NCBI GenBank assembly: GCA_020632925.1
Contig: JACKER010000022.1
Location: forward strand, 62,001 to 126,000
From: Alphaproteobacteria bacterium
GTDB taxonomy: Bacteria; Myxococcota_A; UBA796; GCA-2862545
DNA length: 64,000 bases
Reading direction: 5' to 3'
Shown: positions 33,029-42,098 of the stretch, one piece after another
How the letters are laid out: each line of letters opens with the position of its first letter
How positions within the stretch are numbered: position 1 is the first letter of the stretch
Notes under the pieces: generated by a model
What the model saw: only the letters and a program-made list of their open reading frames with translations
Databases searched by the model: none
Told to the model about the DNA's origin: nothing
Program-made: the position numbers and the translations under genes

Positions 33029-35656
33029 GTGAGCCGCTTCGTGTCGTCCGACGAGGTCCGTTCGTCGTTCCTGTCCTACTTCGAGAAGAACGCCCACCGG
33101 GTGGTGCCGAGCAGCCCGCTGGTGCCGCACAACGACCCGACGCTCTACTTCACCAACGCCGGCATGGTGCAGTTCAAGGACCACTTCACGGGGGCCGAGA
33201 AGCCCGCGTCGCTGCGCGCTGCGAGCTCCCAGAAGTGCCTGCGCGTCAGCGGCAAGCACAACGACCTCGACAACGTCGGGCGCACGCCGCGCCACCACAC
33301 GTTCTTCGAGATGCTCGGGAACTTCTCGTTCGGCGACTACTTCAAGACCGACGCCATCCGCTTCGCCTGGGAGCTGCTCACCGACGTCTGGCGCATCGAC
33401 GCCGACCGGCTCTGGGTCACCGTGTTCGAGGAGGACGACGAGGCGCTCTCGATCTGGCGCGACCAGGTGGGCGTCCCCGAGGCTCGCATCCAGAAGCTGG
33501 GCGCAAAGGAGAACTTCTGGGCGATGGGCGACACGGGACCCTGCGGTCCGTGCTCCGAGATCCACTACGACCACGGCGAGCAGCACGGCCCGGCCGGCGG
33601 CCCCGCGACCGACAGCCCGCGGTACGTCGAGATCTGGAACCTCGTGTTCATGCAGTTCGAGCAGCACGCGGACGGCACGCGGATCTCACTGCCCAAGCCC
33701 TCCATCGACACGGGCATGGGCCTCGAGCGCATCAGCGCCGTGCTCCAGGGCGTGTACTGGAACTACGACACCGACGTCTTCCAGCCCCTGATGCGCCGCG
33801 CCGCCGAGCTCGCGAAGGTGAAGCCGGGCGCGAACGCCGAGGGGGACACCGCGCTCCGCGTCATCGCGGACCACGCGCGCTCCGCGGCCTTCCTCGTCGG
33901 CGACGGCGTGATGCCCAGCAACGAGGGCCGGGGCTACGTCCTGCGGCGGATCATGCGGCGCGGCATCCGCTTCGGCTGGAAGCTCGGCATGGAGAAGCCC
34001 TTCCTGCACGACATGGCGCTGGCGGTCGTCGACCACATGGCCGGGGCCTACCCCGAGCTGCGCGACCGCTCCGACGCCATCGCGGAGGTCGTGCTCGGCG
34101 AGGAGGAGCGCTTCCGGCGGACGCTCGAGCGCGGCATGCGCCTGCTGGACGACGAGCTCGGAGACCAGCGGGTGCTCTCGGGGAAGACGGCGTTCAAGCT
34201 GTACGACACGTACGGCTTCCCGCTCGACCTCACGCAGATCGTGGCGGGCGAGCGCGGCGTCACCGTCGACGAGGCGGGCTTCGACGCCGAGATGGAGAAG
34301 CAGCGCGAGGCGGGCCGCGCGAACTGGAAGGGCTCGGGCGAGCAGGCGGTCGCGGAGCTGTGGCACCAGCTGCACGCCGAGCACGGCGCGACCTCGTTCA
34401 CCGGGTACGACCTCGACGAGGACACCGCGCAGGTGCTGGCGCTCGTCCGCCGGACGGGCGAGGGCGAGGACGTGCACTGGGAGCGCGTGGACCGGCTCTC
34501 CGCGGGCGATCGTGGCGTGGTCCTGCTCGACCGCACCCCGTTCTATGCCGAGAGCGGCGGCCAGGTGGGCGACGCGGGGACGATCGGGCCGTTCAAGGTC
34601 GACGACACCACGAAGGTCGCGGGGCTCTGGCTGCACCAGGGAGAAGCCGGCGAGCCGATCGAGGTCGGCGAGGAGCTCACGGCCACGGTGGACGCCTCCC
34701 GCCGCGACCGCACGCGCCGCAACCACACGGGCACCCACCTGCTGCACGCCGCGCTGCGCTCGGTGCTCGGCAACCACGTGAGCCAGAAGGGCTCGCTGGT
34801 CGGGCCGGACCGGCTGCGCTTCGACTTCGCGCACCACAAGCCGATGACCGACGAGGAGCTCGCCCAGGTCGAGCGCATCGTCAACGAGCAGATCCTGTTC
34901 AACGAGTCCGTCGAGACCACGGTGGACGACCTCGAGCAGGCGGTCGCGAAGGGCGCGATGGCGCTGTTCGGCGAGAAGTACGACCAGCGCGTGCGCGTGG
35001 TCTCCGTGCCCGACTTCTCGGTCGAGCTCTGCGGCGGCACGCACGTGCGGCGCACGGGCGACATCGGGCTGTTCCGGGTGCAGGCGGAGTCCGGCATCGC
35101 GGCCGGCGTCCGGCGCATCGAGGCCCAGACGGGCACCGGGGCGATGGCGCTGGTCCGCGCGGACACGCTGCGCCTGCAGGAGCTCTCCCGCAAGCTCAAG
35201 ACCGACCCCATCCGTGTGGTGGACGCGGTCGTCCGTCTGCAGGAGGAGCGCCGCACGCTGGAGCGCCGGGTGCAGGAGCTCGAGCGCGAGGCCGCCAAGG
35301 CCGCCGCCGGCAACCTGCTGTCGGGTGCGAAGGAGATCGGCGGGATCAAGGTGCTCGCCGCCGCGTTCGACGGCGACCTCAAGGAGCAGGCGGATCGACT
35401 CCGGGATCAGCTGGGCAGCAGCCTCGTGGTCCTCGTCGCGACCCGTGGCGAGAAGGTCCAGCTCATCGCTGCCGCCAGCAAGGACATCGCGGGCAGCAGG
35501 GTGCACGCGGGCAAGGTGATCGAGGCGATCGCTCCCATCGTCGGCGGACGCGGTGGCGGTCGCCCGGACATGGCGCAGGCCGGTGGCACCGACCCGAGCG
35601 CCATCGGCAAGGCGCTGGACGAGGTCTACGCCTGGGCGTCGCGCACCCTGAGCTGA
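33029..35656 (+). CDS. alaS: Alanyl-tRNA synthetase
   Basis: 875 residues, the full length of bacterial AlaRS. The N-terminal catalytic domain has FTNAGMVQFKDHF and HHTFFEMLGNFSFGDYF. The editing domain holds the HxxxH zinc pair in NHTGTHLLHAAL and the C/H ligands in ELCGGTHVRRTGDIG. The C-terminal DHHA1-type domain ends with GRGGGRPDMAQAGG. GTG at 33029 is set by a GGAG site. The stop lies in the loop of a perfect palindrome shared with the convergent gene. Confidence 0.97.
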   Translation: MSRFVSSDEVRSSFLSYFEKNAHRVVPSSPLVPHNDPTLYFTNAGMVQFKDHFTGAEKPASLRAASSQKCLRVSGKHNDLDNVGRTPRHHTFFEMLGNFSFGDYFKTDAIRFAWELLTDVWRIDADRLWVTVFEEDDEALSIWRDQVGVPEARIQKLGAKENFWAMGDTGPCGPCSEIHYDHGEQHGPAGGPATDSPRYVEIWNLVFMQFEQHADGTRISLPKPSIDTGMGLERISAVLQGVYWNYDTDVFQPLMRRAAELAKVKPGANAEGDTALRVIADHARSAAFLVGDGVMPSNEGRGYVLRRIMRRGIRFGWKLGMEKPFLHDMALAVVDHMAGAYPELRDRSDAIAEVVLGEEERFRRTLERGMRLLDDELGDQRVLSGKTAFKLYDTYGFPLDLTQIVAGERGVTVDEAGFDAEMEKQREAGRANWKGSGEQAVAELWHQLHAEHGATSFTGYDLDEDTAQVLALVRRTGEGEDVHWERVDRLSAGDRGVVLLDRTPFYAESGGQVGDAGTIGPFKVDDTTKVAGLWLHQGEAGEPIEVGEELTATVDASRRDRTRRNHTGTHLLHAALRSVLGNHVSQKGSLVGPDRLRFDFAHHKPMTDEELAQVERIVNEQILFNESVETTVDDLEQAVAKGAMALFGEKYDQRVRVVSVPDFSVELCGGTHVRRTGDIGLFRVQAESGIAAGVRRIEAQTGTGAMALVRADTLRLQELSRKLKTDPIRVVDAVVRLQEERRTLERRVQELEREAAKAAAGNLLSGAKEIGGIKVLAAAFDGDLKEQADRLRDQLGSSLVVLVATRGEKVQLIAAASKDIAGSRVHAGKVIEAIAPIVGGRGGGRPDMAQAGGTDPSAIGKALDEVYAWASRTLS

Positions 35657-35665
35657 CGCTCAGGG
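35646..35665. terminator. Bidirectional terminator built from both stop codons
   Basis: CCCTGAGC-TGAC-GCTCAGGG is a perfect 8-bp stem with a 4-base loop. The loop contains the alaS TGA (35654-35656), and the right arm contains the complement of the facing gene's stop (35660-35662). The convergent genes thus end within a single shared hairpin. Confidence 0.65.
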
Positions 35666-36220
35666 GAACACGTCCAGCCAGAGCATCCGCCCGAGGATCA
35701 GGAGCGACACCGCCGCCCACAGCGCGGCCCACACCGCCATCGTCCGCTCGCCACCACGCCGTGCGGCCACCTGGCTGACGGCGAGCAGCGCGTTCCAGGC
35801 GGCGAGCCAGCACCACAGGGCCGCCGCGGTACCGAGGGGCGCATCGGCCGCGGCCCGACCCGCTGCGCTCAACCCGTGGAGCAGCCCCACCCGGACGTCA
35901 CCGACCCCGAACACCCCGCCGACCCAGGCCGCGACGGCCTCCAGCCTCGCCACCCCCGCGAAGGGGACGGCGCCGGCGCCGAGCACCAGGTGCGGCACGA
36001 GCGCGAGCTCACCCGGGATGGGCGCCCCCTCCTCGGCGGACAGCCAACCGCCGGCGGGGATGGACCCGAGGCGCCACGTTCCCTTCCCGAGGGCGGGACC
36101 CGCGCCGTACACGACCCGCTCGAGCCGGATGCCCCTCCAGCGAGCCAGCGCCGCGGTCATCCCGAGCCAGAGCCCCGTGTACGTGCGCTCGGCGAGCCAC
36201 AGGATCAGCCAGCCGAGCAC
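35660..36220 (-). CDS. Membrane protein resembling a site-2 protease without its active site
   Basis: 186 residues with about four membrane segments. The stretch VVYGAGPALGKG, then WRLGSIPAGGWLSAEEG resembles the loop after the first catalytic helix of RseP/S2P proteases, but no HEXXH precedes it, so it would be inactive. The GTG at 36220 lies 1 base after the stop of the Asp-repeat lipoprotein, implying co-transcription. The family call rests on a short motif and is tentative. Confidence 0.5.
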   Translation of the reverse strand: MLGWLILWLAERTYTGLWLGMTAALARWRGIRLERVVYGAGPALGKGTWRLGSIPAGGWLSAEEGAPIPGELALVPHLVLGAGAVPFAGVARLEAVAAWVGGVFGVGDVRVGLLHGLSAAGRAAADAPLGTAAALWCWLAAWNALLAVSQVAARRGGERTMAVWAALWAAVSLLILGRMLWLDVFP

Positions 36221-36221
36221 C

Positions 36222-37994
36222 CTACCGCTCGTCGATCGAGGCGAGCCAGACGGCGGTTCCGGGCAGCGAGGCCGACAGCACGATCTCGACGCTGGCGTTG
36301 GGTGGAACGGTGTCGCCCCAGTGGAGGTCACCGGTCGGAGAGCTGTCCTGCAAGGCGCCGTTGACCAGGACATCGGCGGTCAATCCGGTCTGCGAGCCGA
36401 TCCCCAGGACCTGCACGTCCACACCCACGCTGTTGCTGTGGGGTCCGTTGAGACGGACGGTGTGCGAGCCGGACGAGAGCACGCCGGTGGCCTGCTGACC
36501 ACGGGTCACCAGGGTCGTGCCGGACACGTCCTGCGGCACGGCTCCGGTGTCGGTGCGCGCGAGCAACAGGTACGGCCCCGTGGTCCGGAGGGCCACCGAG
36601 GTGGCGTGGTAGGCCGCCAGGCCCCCATCGTCGTCGGGATCGGTGACCACCATCGTGAGGGTGGCCGTTCGTGCCGTCGTCGTGGGCACGCCGTTCACCT
36701 CGCCATCGAGCGCGTAGCCCGTGGTCTGGTTCAGGGCGTCGGTGACCGCACCCACCCGCCACAACCCCGGCCCGAGGGAGGTCGGGTACCCCGGTCGCGA
36801 CACCATCTCGCGGAGGTCCGCGTCGCCGAACGGAGGCTGGCGCACCCCGTCCAGCCGCACCGAAGCGCACAGCTCGTACGGTCCCCAATCGCTCGCGCTC
36901 AGCCCGTCCACCCGGACCTGGATCTGGTCCGCGTCCATCACGTCCAGGACCGGCGGGATCCCCCAGAACCCGTTCGTCAGCGCCACCCCGTTCGGTGACC
37001 CGAGGCGGGTCCGACCCACCAGCGCCGGACCCGGTCGCACCCAGACCCACGTGGGACCGGTGGCCATCCCCTCCACGAAGAAGTTGTCGGCGTCGCCGCT
37101 CGCCAGACCGGCGGTGATGCACGCCTCGTCCCCCACGACGACGCTCGACAGGTCGAGCAGGATGGGGTTGCCCGGCGAGTCCCCGTCGTCCGAATCGAGC
37201 GCGTCGATGGTGCCGTCGGTGTCGGCGTCGGGGCAGATCGAGACGCCGCAGGAACCACCTTCCTGACCGTCCGAGTACCCGTCCATGTCCGTGTCGAACG
37301 CGTTCGGGTCGGTCTCGTCCCCGGTCGTCATGACGCCGACGTCGCCGGCCGCCCGTCCGTCGTGGTTCGTGTCCTCGTCGCCGTCGAGTAGCCCATCTCC
37401 GTCGGAGTCGGCCGTCAGCGGATCCGTGGTGCTCGACAGATCATCGTCCACCACGAAGGCGCCGGAGCCATCGATGTTCCCGTACGCAGGCGCACCTCGG
37501 GCACCGACCTCCAGGCCGTCCGGCAGACCATCCCCGTCGGTGTCCGGATCCGACGCGGAGGTGCCGAACCGCGCCTCGGCCCAGTCGTCGTTGTCGGGGC
37601 CGTCGAGCAGACCGTCGTCGTCGCTGTCCACGTCGAGCGGCGACGTCCCCTCCCTGAGAACCTCGTCGCCGTCGGTGTGACCGTCCCCGTCGGTGTCGGG
37701 CAGTCCCGGTTCGGTGCCCAGACATTCCTCGGCCGCGTCGGTGAGCCCGTCCCCATCGCCATCCTTGCCCCCGAGCTCCAGGCAGGGATCGATCGGTCCG
37801 GTGTCGTTGGCGGTCTCCGTGTCCGTGTCCGCGTCGCTGTCCGCGTCCGTGTCCGTGTCGGTGTCCGCGTCGGTGTCGCTGTCCGCGTCGCTGTCGGCGT
37901 CCACGTCCGCATCGGTCGCGAGGTCCAGACCGTCGTCGTGCTCGCGCCGCTCCCGGGCGGAGATCAACCAGCACGCGGACAACCACCACCACAT
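36222..37994 (-). CDS. Lipoprotein with thrombospondin type 3-like Ca-binding repeats
   Basis: 590 residues. The very short signal MWWWLSAC may be lipidated at Cys8. Residues ~25-60 are an Asp/Thr/Ser/Ala low-complexity run. Then follow about ten Ca-binding loops such as DTDGDGHTDGDE and DSDGDGLLDGDE (about 75-250). The C-terminal ~340 residues are beta-rich with strand-turn patterns like a bacterial Ig or lectin-type domain. Such proteins are stiff surface or periplasmic spacers. GGAGG precedes ATG at 37994. The next gene downstream is the S2P-like protein. Confidence 0.75.
   Translation of the reverse strand: MWWWLSACWLISARERREHDDGLDLATDADVDADSDADSDTDADTDTDTDADSDADTDTETANDTGPIDPCLELGGKDGDGDGLTDAAEECLGTEPGLPDTDGDGHTDGDEVLREGTSPLDVDSDDDGLLDGPDNDDWAEARFGTSASDPDTDGDGLPDGLEVGARGAPAYGNIDGSGAFVVDDDLSSTTDPLTADSDGDGLLDGDEDTNHDGRAAGDVGVMTTGDETDPNAFDTDMDGYSDGQEGGSCGVSICPDADTDGTIDALDSDDGDSPGNPILLDLSSVVVGDEACITAGLASGDADNFFVEGMATGPTWVWVRPGPALVGRTRLGSPNGVALTNGFWGIPPVLDVMDADQIQVRVDGLSASDWGPYELCASVRLDGVRQPPFGDADLREMVSRPGYPTSLGPGLWRVGAVTDALNQTTGYALDGEVNGVPTTTARTATLTMVVTDPDDDGGLAAYHATSVALRTTGPYLLLARTDTGAVPQDVSGTTLVTRGQQATGVLSSGSHTVRLNGPHSNSVGVDVQVLGIGSQTGLTADVLVNGALQDSSPTGDLHWGDTVPPNASVEIVLSASLPGTAVWLASIDER
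37810..37917 (-). repeat. Hexanucleotide-rich tract in the Asp-repeat gene
   Basis: About 108 bases built from imperfect GTCNGT/GTCCGC units, encoding Asp alternating with Ala, Ser or Thr. It could be prone to slippage that changes spacer length, always in steps of six if whole units are lost. Confidence 0.6.
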
Positions 37995-38046
37995 TCCGTC
38001 CTCCGCCCGCCACTGTAGCAGGGCCCCAGGCGTTAGGATGGGCGCC

Positions 38047-38856
38047 ATGTGGATGGTCATCGCCGCGTCCGCGGCCCAAGCGGCATGCACCGAGCACGTC
38101 TCGAACCTCGAGCTGCACGACCTGCTCGGTCCCGCGGACGCCGCGGTCACCTCGCTCGACGCGACGGCGCTCGACGGGGCGATCGCGGAGCTGCGAGCGG
38201 CGCTGCCGTGCCTGGTGGAGGTCGCCGATCGGGCCACCATCGGACACGTCGACGGTCTCCTCGCGATCTCGGCCTTCGTCGGCGGGCGTACGGAGGAGGC
38301 CCTGGACCACTTCGCCGCGGCCCGCAGCCTCGGGTGGACCCTGCCACCCGACCTGTCGGGGACCCTTCGCGAGACCTGGGACGCGTCGAGCGCCCGGGAC
38401 GACGCGCGCCGCGACCTGCCCGAGCCGACGCACCCCGAGTGGTGGGCGGTGGACGGCGCCGCCGCGCGCACGGCACCGGCCGCACGGCCCTTCCTGTTGC
38501 AGCGGGTGGGTGCGGGCGACGAGGTGCTCGAGGGCTGGATGGTGGGCGCGGGTGCGGCGCTCCCGGTGCGTCCGGCCGTGGCCGTGGTCCCTCCTCCCCC
38601 GGTGAGCGAGGCGCCCCCGCCGCGCGGACACACCTCCCGCGGTCTGCTGGTGGGCGGGCTCGGAGCGGCGGTCGCGGGCGCCGGTGCCGCCGTGGGCGCA
38701 GCGCTCGTCGAGCGGACGTACGACCAGAGCACGCAGCCGGACGCGGAGCTCGGTGGCCTGCGCACCACCAACGCCATCCTCGGGTACGGCGCGATCGGGC
38801 TGCTGACGGCGGGTGGTGGACTCGGAGCGGGCGCGGTGATCGTCGGCCGCTGGTGA
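38047..38856 (+). CDS. Exported protein with C-terminal membrane segments, unknown
   Basis: 269 residues with a signal MWMVIAASAAQA. The mature N-terminal ~150 residues are helical with three Cys residues. A Pro-rich linker (about 183-198) leads to two hydrophobic segments (about 205-225 and 245-265), GLLVGGLGAAVAGAGAAVG and the last near the C-terminus. This layout recalls TPR-like plus membrane-anchor proteins next to kinases in myxobacteria. ATG at 38047 fits an AGGA site; ATG at 38038 is also in frame. Convergent with the kinase gene. Confidence 0.6.
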   Translation: MWMVIAASAAQAACTEHVSNLELHDLLGPADAAVTSLDATALDGAIAELRAALPCLVEVADRATIGHVDGLLAISAFVGGRTEEALDHFAAARSLGWTLPPDLSGTLRETWDASSARDDARRDLPEPTHPEWWAVDGAAARTAPAARPFLLQRVGAGDEVLEGWMVGAGAALPVRPAVAVVPPPPVSEAPPPRGHTSRGLLVGGLGAAVAGAGAAVGAALVERTYDQSTQPDAELGGLRTTNAILGYGAIGLLTAGGGLGAGAVIVGRW

Positions 38857-38862
38857 GGTCCG

Positions 38863-40431
38863 CTACTTCACCGAGCAGCTCGTGCCGAACGTGGTCTTGC
38901 AGCTGACGGTGCGGGTGGCTCCCGACGCCACGTCGAAGGACGAGCCCGTGACGATCGCCCCGCCCGGGAACCGAGCCTCGAAGGTGTACGTCCCGGGAGG
39001 CACGGCACCCGGCGCGCTCGCCTTCCCCGCCGTGTCCCGCAGCGTCACCACGGCGTCGCCCTCCACCCGTACGGTCCCCGGAGGCGGGGCCACCACCTCG
39101 GGCTTCGGGGGAGGAGCGGGTGTGGGAGCGCTGGGAGCAGGACCGGGAGCGGGCACGGGCCTCGGAGTCACCTCCGGGATCGACGGCCTCACCTCCTCCG
39201 GGGGAGGCTCGGTGCGAACCGGCTCGGGCGCCACCTGAACGGGCGGCGGCAGCGGGAGCGGCGGAGGCGACGGCCGTGGGGTGGACACGACGGGCGCGGG
39301 TTCGGGCGGCTCGGCCCCGGATCCCGCCGTCGCGTGCCAGCCCACGACCCCGAGCACCACGAGCAGCGCCACGGAGGCCGCCGCCAACAGCCCGACGCCC
39401 GCCACGCCGGTCAGCGCGAGCGCGGGCGCCAGGTTGCGCGATCGCTCGGTCGGCGGCGGGCTCGGCGGTTCCCTGGTCTCCGTCTGCGCTTCCGGGGGGA
39501 CGTAGGAGGAGGCGAAGGTCGCCCCCGACGGGTTCCGGCGCTCGAGGTCGAGGTCGAAGTTGGCGAGCAACGCTCGATCCCACTGTGCGGTGGCGTCTTC
39601 GGGGGAGCGGTCCCGCCAGGCGTCGTACATCTCCTGCACGGACGCGAACCTCGAGTCCGGGTCCACGACCATCGCGCCCTCGATCGCCGTGCGCATCCGA
39701 GGCGGCAGATCGGGCGCGATCTCGGCGAGCGGCGGGTACCGTTGCTCCCGGATGCAGTCCAGCAGCTCCACCAGGTCCGCGTCGTCGTACGGGCGGCGCC
39801 CGGTGCAGATCTCGTAGGCGATGACCCCGAGCGCATAGATGTCGGCTCGCTCGTCCACGTTCTTCGCGCTGCGGAACTGTTCGGGCGCCATGTAGATCGG
39901 CGTGCCCATGAACGCCCCGGTCCGCGTGCGCGACAGGTCCCCCTCCGACCCACGGAGGGCCTTGGCCAACCCGAAGTCGGCGATCTTGGGGAGGAACCCG
40001 TCGTCGGTCCGGGCCATCAGGACGTTCGCGGGCTTGAGGTCACGGTGGACGAACCCGGCCTTGTGCGCGGCCCGCACCCCCTTGAGGATGCCGCGCACGA
40101 CCTGGTCCATCTGGCCGTGATCCATCCGGTGCACCGAGAGCAGCTGGTCGAGCGTCGGACCGTCGACGAACTCGAGGACCAGCGCGGGCGCACCGTCCAG
40201 CGTGAGCACGTCCACCACGGACACGATGTTCGGGTGCCGGAGCGTCGCCTGGATGCGCGCCTCTCCGCGAAGCCGCTCGCGGACGGACCGTCCCGGCGCC
40301 TCGAGCACCTTCAAGGCGTAGGACACGCCGAGATCCTCGCGCGTCACCTTCCAGACCGACGCCATGCCACCGCGACCGAGCAACTGCTCGATCCGGTAGC
40401 GATCGACCTCCATGCCGGGCTGGAGCTCCAT
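38863..40431 (-). CDS. Membrane Ser/Thr protein kinase with Pro-rich periplasmic tail
   Basis: 522 residues. The kinase domain (about 11-270) has the glycine loop LGRGGMASVW, Lys in YALKVLE, catalytic HRDLKPANV, DFGLA and the APE motif MAPEQF. It is followed by a cytosolic linker, one membrane helix (about 331-356) and a Pro-rich stretch (about 370-450). The C-terminal ~65 residues form a PEGA-like beta domain (PGTVRVEGDAVVTLRD, GTYTFEARFPG). It is a typical myxobacterial Hanks-type receptor kinase. It diverges from the SDR gene. Confidence 0.92.
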   Translation of the reverse strand: MELQPGMEVDRYRIEQLLGRGGMASVWKVTREDLGVSYALKVLEAPGRSVRERLRGEARIQATLRHPNIVSVVDVLTLDGAPALVLEFVDGPTLDQLLSVHRMDHGQMDQVVRGILKGVRAAHKAGFVHRDLKPANVLMARTDDGFLPKIADFGLAKALRGSEGDLSRTRTGAFMGTPIYMAPEQFRSAKNVDERADIYALGVIAYEICTGRRPYDDADLVELLDCIREQRYPPLAEIAPDLPPRMRTAIEGAMVVDPDSRFASVQEMYDAWRDRSPEDATAQWDRALLANFDLDLERRNPSGATFASSYVPPEAQTETREPPSPPPTERSRNLAPALALTGVAGVGLLAAASVALLVVLGVVGWHATAGSGAEPPEPAPVVSTPRPSPPPLPLPPPVQVAPEPVRTEPPPEEVRPSIPEVTPRPVPAPGPAPSAPTPAPPPKPEVVAPPPGTVRVEGDAVVTLRDTAGKASAPGAVPPGTYTFEARFPGGAIVTGSSFDVASGATRTVSCKTTFGTSCSVK

Positions 40432-40509
40432 GGAGGACGCATCCTAACCGTGCGCCTGGCCAGTGGGGTCGGTTAGTCGGCCCTCCCCAACGAGTCCGAG
40501 GAGGATGAG
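40432..40509. promoter_or_regulatory. Divergent promoter region with CTAACCG-N19-CGGTTAG dyad
   Basis: A 78-base region between the kinase and SDR genes holds a perfect 7-bp inverted repeat, CTAACCG at 40444-40450 and CGGTTAG at 40470-40476, a plausible operator for either gene. Confidence 0.4.
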
Positions 40510-41268
40510 ATGCAGCTGTCCGACCTGAAGGCCATCGTCACCGGAGGCGCCAGCGGCATGGGCCGCACGTTCGCGATGGAGCTCGCGCGCGGCGGTGCGA
40601 CCGTGGTCGTCGCCGACCTCGACCAGGCGAAGATGGACGAGGTCGTCGCCGCCGGCGAGGGCCGCATCCACGCCATCCGCTGCAACGTCGCCCAGGAGGA
40701 GGACGTGGTCGCGCTGATCGACGGCGCGCACGAGAAGATGGGCGGCCTGAACGCGCTGATCAACAACGCCGGCATCTTCCGCGACGGGCTGCTCGTCAAG
40801 CAGGACAAGGAGACCGGCGCGGTGAAGAAGATGTCGTTGGACGCCTGGAACGCGGTCATCGCGGTCGACCTGACCGGGCCCTTCCTGTGCACCCGCGAGT
40901 TCGCCGCCAAGATGATCGCCACCGGCACGAAGAAGAGCTGCATCGTCAACATCAGCTCGATCGCGCGCCACGGCAACCAGGGCCAGACGAACTACAGCGC
41001 CGCCAAGGCCGGCCTCGTCGCCGACACCAAGCTGTGGGGCCTGGAGCTCGCGCGGTACGGCATCCGCGTCGGCGCCATCGCGCCGGGCTTCGTGGACACG
41101 CCGATCCTGCAGGGCATGCGCCCGGACGTGCTCGAGGGGATGCTCAAGGGCGTGCCGCTGCGCCGCGCCGCTGCCCCCGAGGAGATCTTCCAGGCGGTCC
41201 GCTTCGTGCTCGAGTGCGACTACTTCACCGGTCGCTGCATCGACGTGGACGGCGGTCTGACGCTGTAG
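40510..41268 (+). CDS. SDR family oxidoreductase
   Basis: 252 residues, a classical short-chain dehydrogenase. The NAD(P)-binding TGGASGMGRT lies at about 11-20 and NNAGIF at about 86-91, and the catalytic set is Ser in NISSIA and YSAAKAG. The loop before the active site has extra residues (KQDKETGAVKKMS). The Asp at the end of strand beta-2 (VVVADLDQ) favours NAD. It resembles 3-hydroxyacyl-CoA dehydrogenase or 3-ketoacyl-ACP reductase types. A GAGGA site precedes ATG at 40510. Confidence 0.93.
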   Translation: MQLSDLKAIVTGGASGMGRTFAMELARGGATVVVADLDQAKMDEVVAAGEGRIHAIRCNVAQEEDVVALIDGAHEKMGGLNALINNAGIFRDGLLVKQDKETGAVKKMSLDAWNAVIAVDLTGPFLCTREFAAKMIATGTKKSCIVNISSIARHGNQGQTNYSAAKAGLVADTKLWGLELARYGIRVGAIAPGFVDTPILQGMRPDVLEGMLKGVPLRRAAAPEEIFQAVRFVLECDYFTGRCIDVDGGLTL

Positions 41269-41285
41269 ATCGAAATCTCTCGATC
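41268..41285 (+). terminator. Hairpin after the SDR gene
   Basis: GATCGA-AATCTC-TCGATC is a perfect 6-bp stem with a 6-base loop that begins with the last base of the SDR stop codon. It lacks a T-tract. Weak terminator or 5' leader element of the next operon. Confidence 0.4.
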
Positions 41286-41360
41286 CCCGTTTCCCGATTC
41301 TGCTGCCCACGTCTCGAAAGGGATGTGAGCGCGACGGACGCGCCGCTCGTGGAGGCAGCG

Positions 41361-42098
41361 ATGAAGGGACCGGGGATCGTGTGGATGGCCGTGCTGGTGG
41401 GATGCGGCGCGGCGGGGACGGTGCAGGTGGCGGAGGTCGACCAGGCCCGCCAGCTGCAGGAGGACTGCGCGGGCGAGCTCCAGGCCTGCCTGGACGCCGG
41501 CGACGACCCGGTGATCTGCGGCGAGCGGTACCAGGCCTGTACGGACCCGGGCGAGCCCGTGGACCCCGACCCCTGTGACGACGAGATGCGGGCGTGTCTG
41601 GACGCGGGCCTGCCGCCGGACGAGTGCGGCGCCATGTACGACGCCTGCCACCAGCCGCCGGGCCTCGACCAGCACTGCGACGAGGAGCTGTCCTCCTGCC
41701 TCGCGTCCGGTGAGCCGCCCGAGGTCTGCCACGACGTGTACCAGGCGTGCATCGACGGCGAGCCCACCTGGCCGGGCGACCCCGCGGCCTGTGACGAGCA
41801 GCTCGCGATGTGCCTCGACGCCGGCGTGCCCCCCGAGATCTGCCATGACGAGCTCGAGCGCTGCCTCGACCAGGGGGACCCGCCCCCGGAGCAGGGCTGC
41901 GAGGAGCTGCTCGGGATGTGCCTGTCGCTCGGCGTCTCCCCCGAGACCTGCCACGGCACCTACGACGAGTGCCTGCAGGTCCAGGACCCGTGTGGTGGGG
42001 GTCACGACCCGCAGCCCGACGGCGAGTGCGTCTGCACGCCCGACGGGCTCTGCTTCTTCCCCGACGGCACGCCCTGCGGAGACCCCGCGGCCCCGTGA
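41361..42098 (+). CDS. Lipoprotein with five Cys-x6-Cys-x9-Cys-x6-Cys repeats
   Basis: 245 residues. The signal MKGPGIVWMAVLVGC has a lipobox (LVGC). Five repeats follow, each starting CxxELxxCLDAG and ending CHxxYxxC, for example CDDEMRACLDAGLPPDEC. Spacing of the four Cys residues is 6-9-6 in every unit, pointing to disulfide-locked helical hairpins. A further Cys-rich tail ends the protein. No known family was recognised. A GGAGG site precedes ATG at 41361. It is the first gene of the sigma/anti-sigma/caspase operon and its stop overlaps the sigma GTG (GTGA), so it may be the extracytoplasmic input. Confidence 0.7.
   Translation: MKGPGIVWMAVLVGCGAAGTVQVAEVDQARQLQEDCAGELQACLDAGDDPVICGERYQACTDPGEPVDPDPCDDEMRACLDAGLPPDECGAMYDACHQPPGLDQHCDEELSSCLASGEPPEVCHDVYQACIDGEPTWPGDPAACDEQLAMCLDAGVPPEICHDELERCLDQGDPPPEQGCEELLGMCLSLGVSPETCHGTYDECLQVQDPCGGGHDPQPDGECVCTPDGLCFFPDGTPCGDPAAP

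Noticed and set aside
37810..37917. CRISPR-like short repeats
   Set aside because: Units are six bases, imperfect and in frame within a coding region; no spacers.
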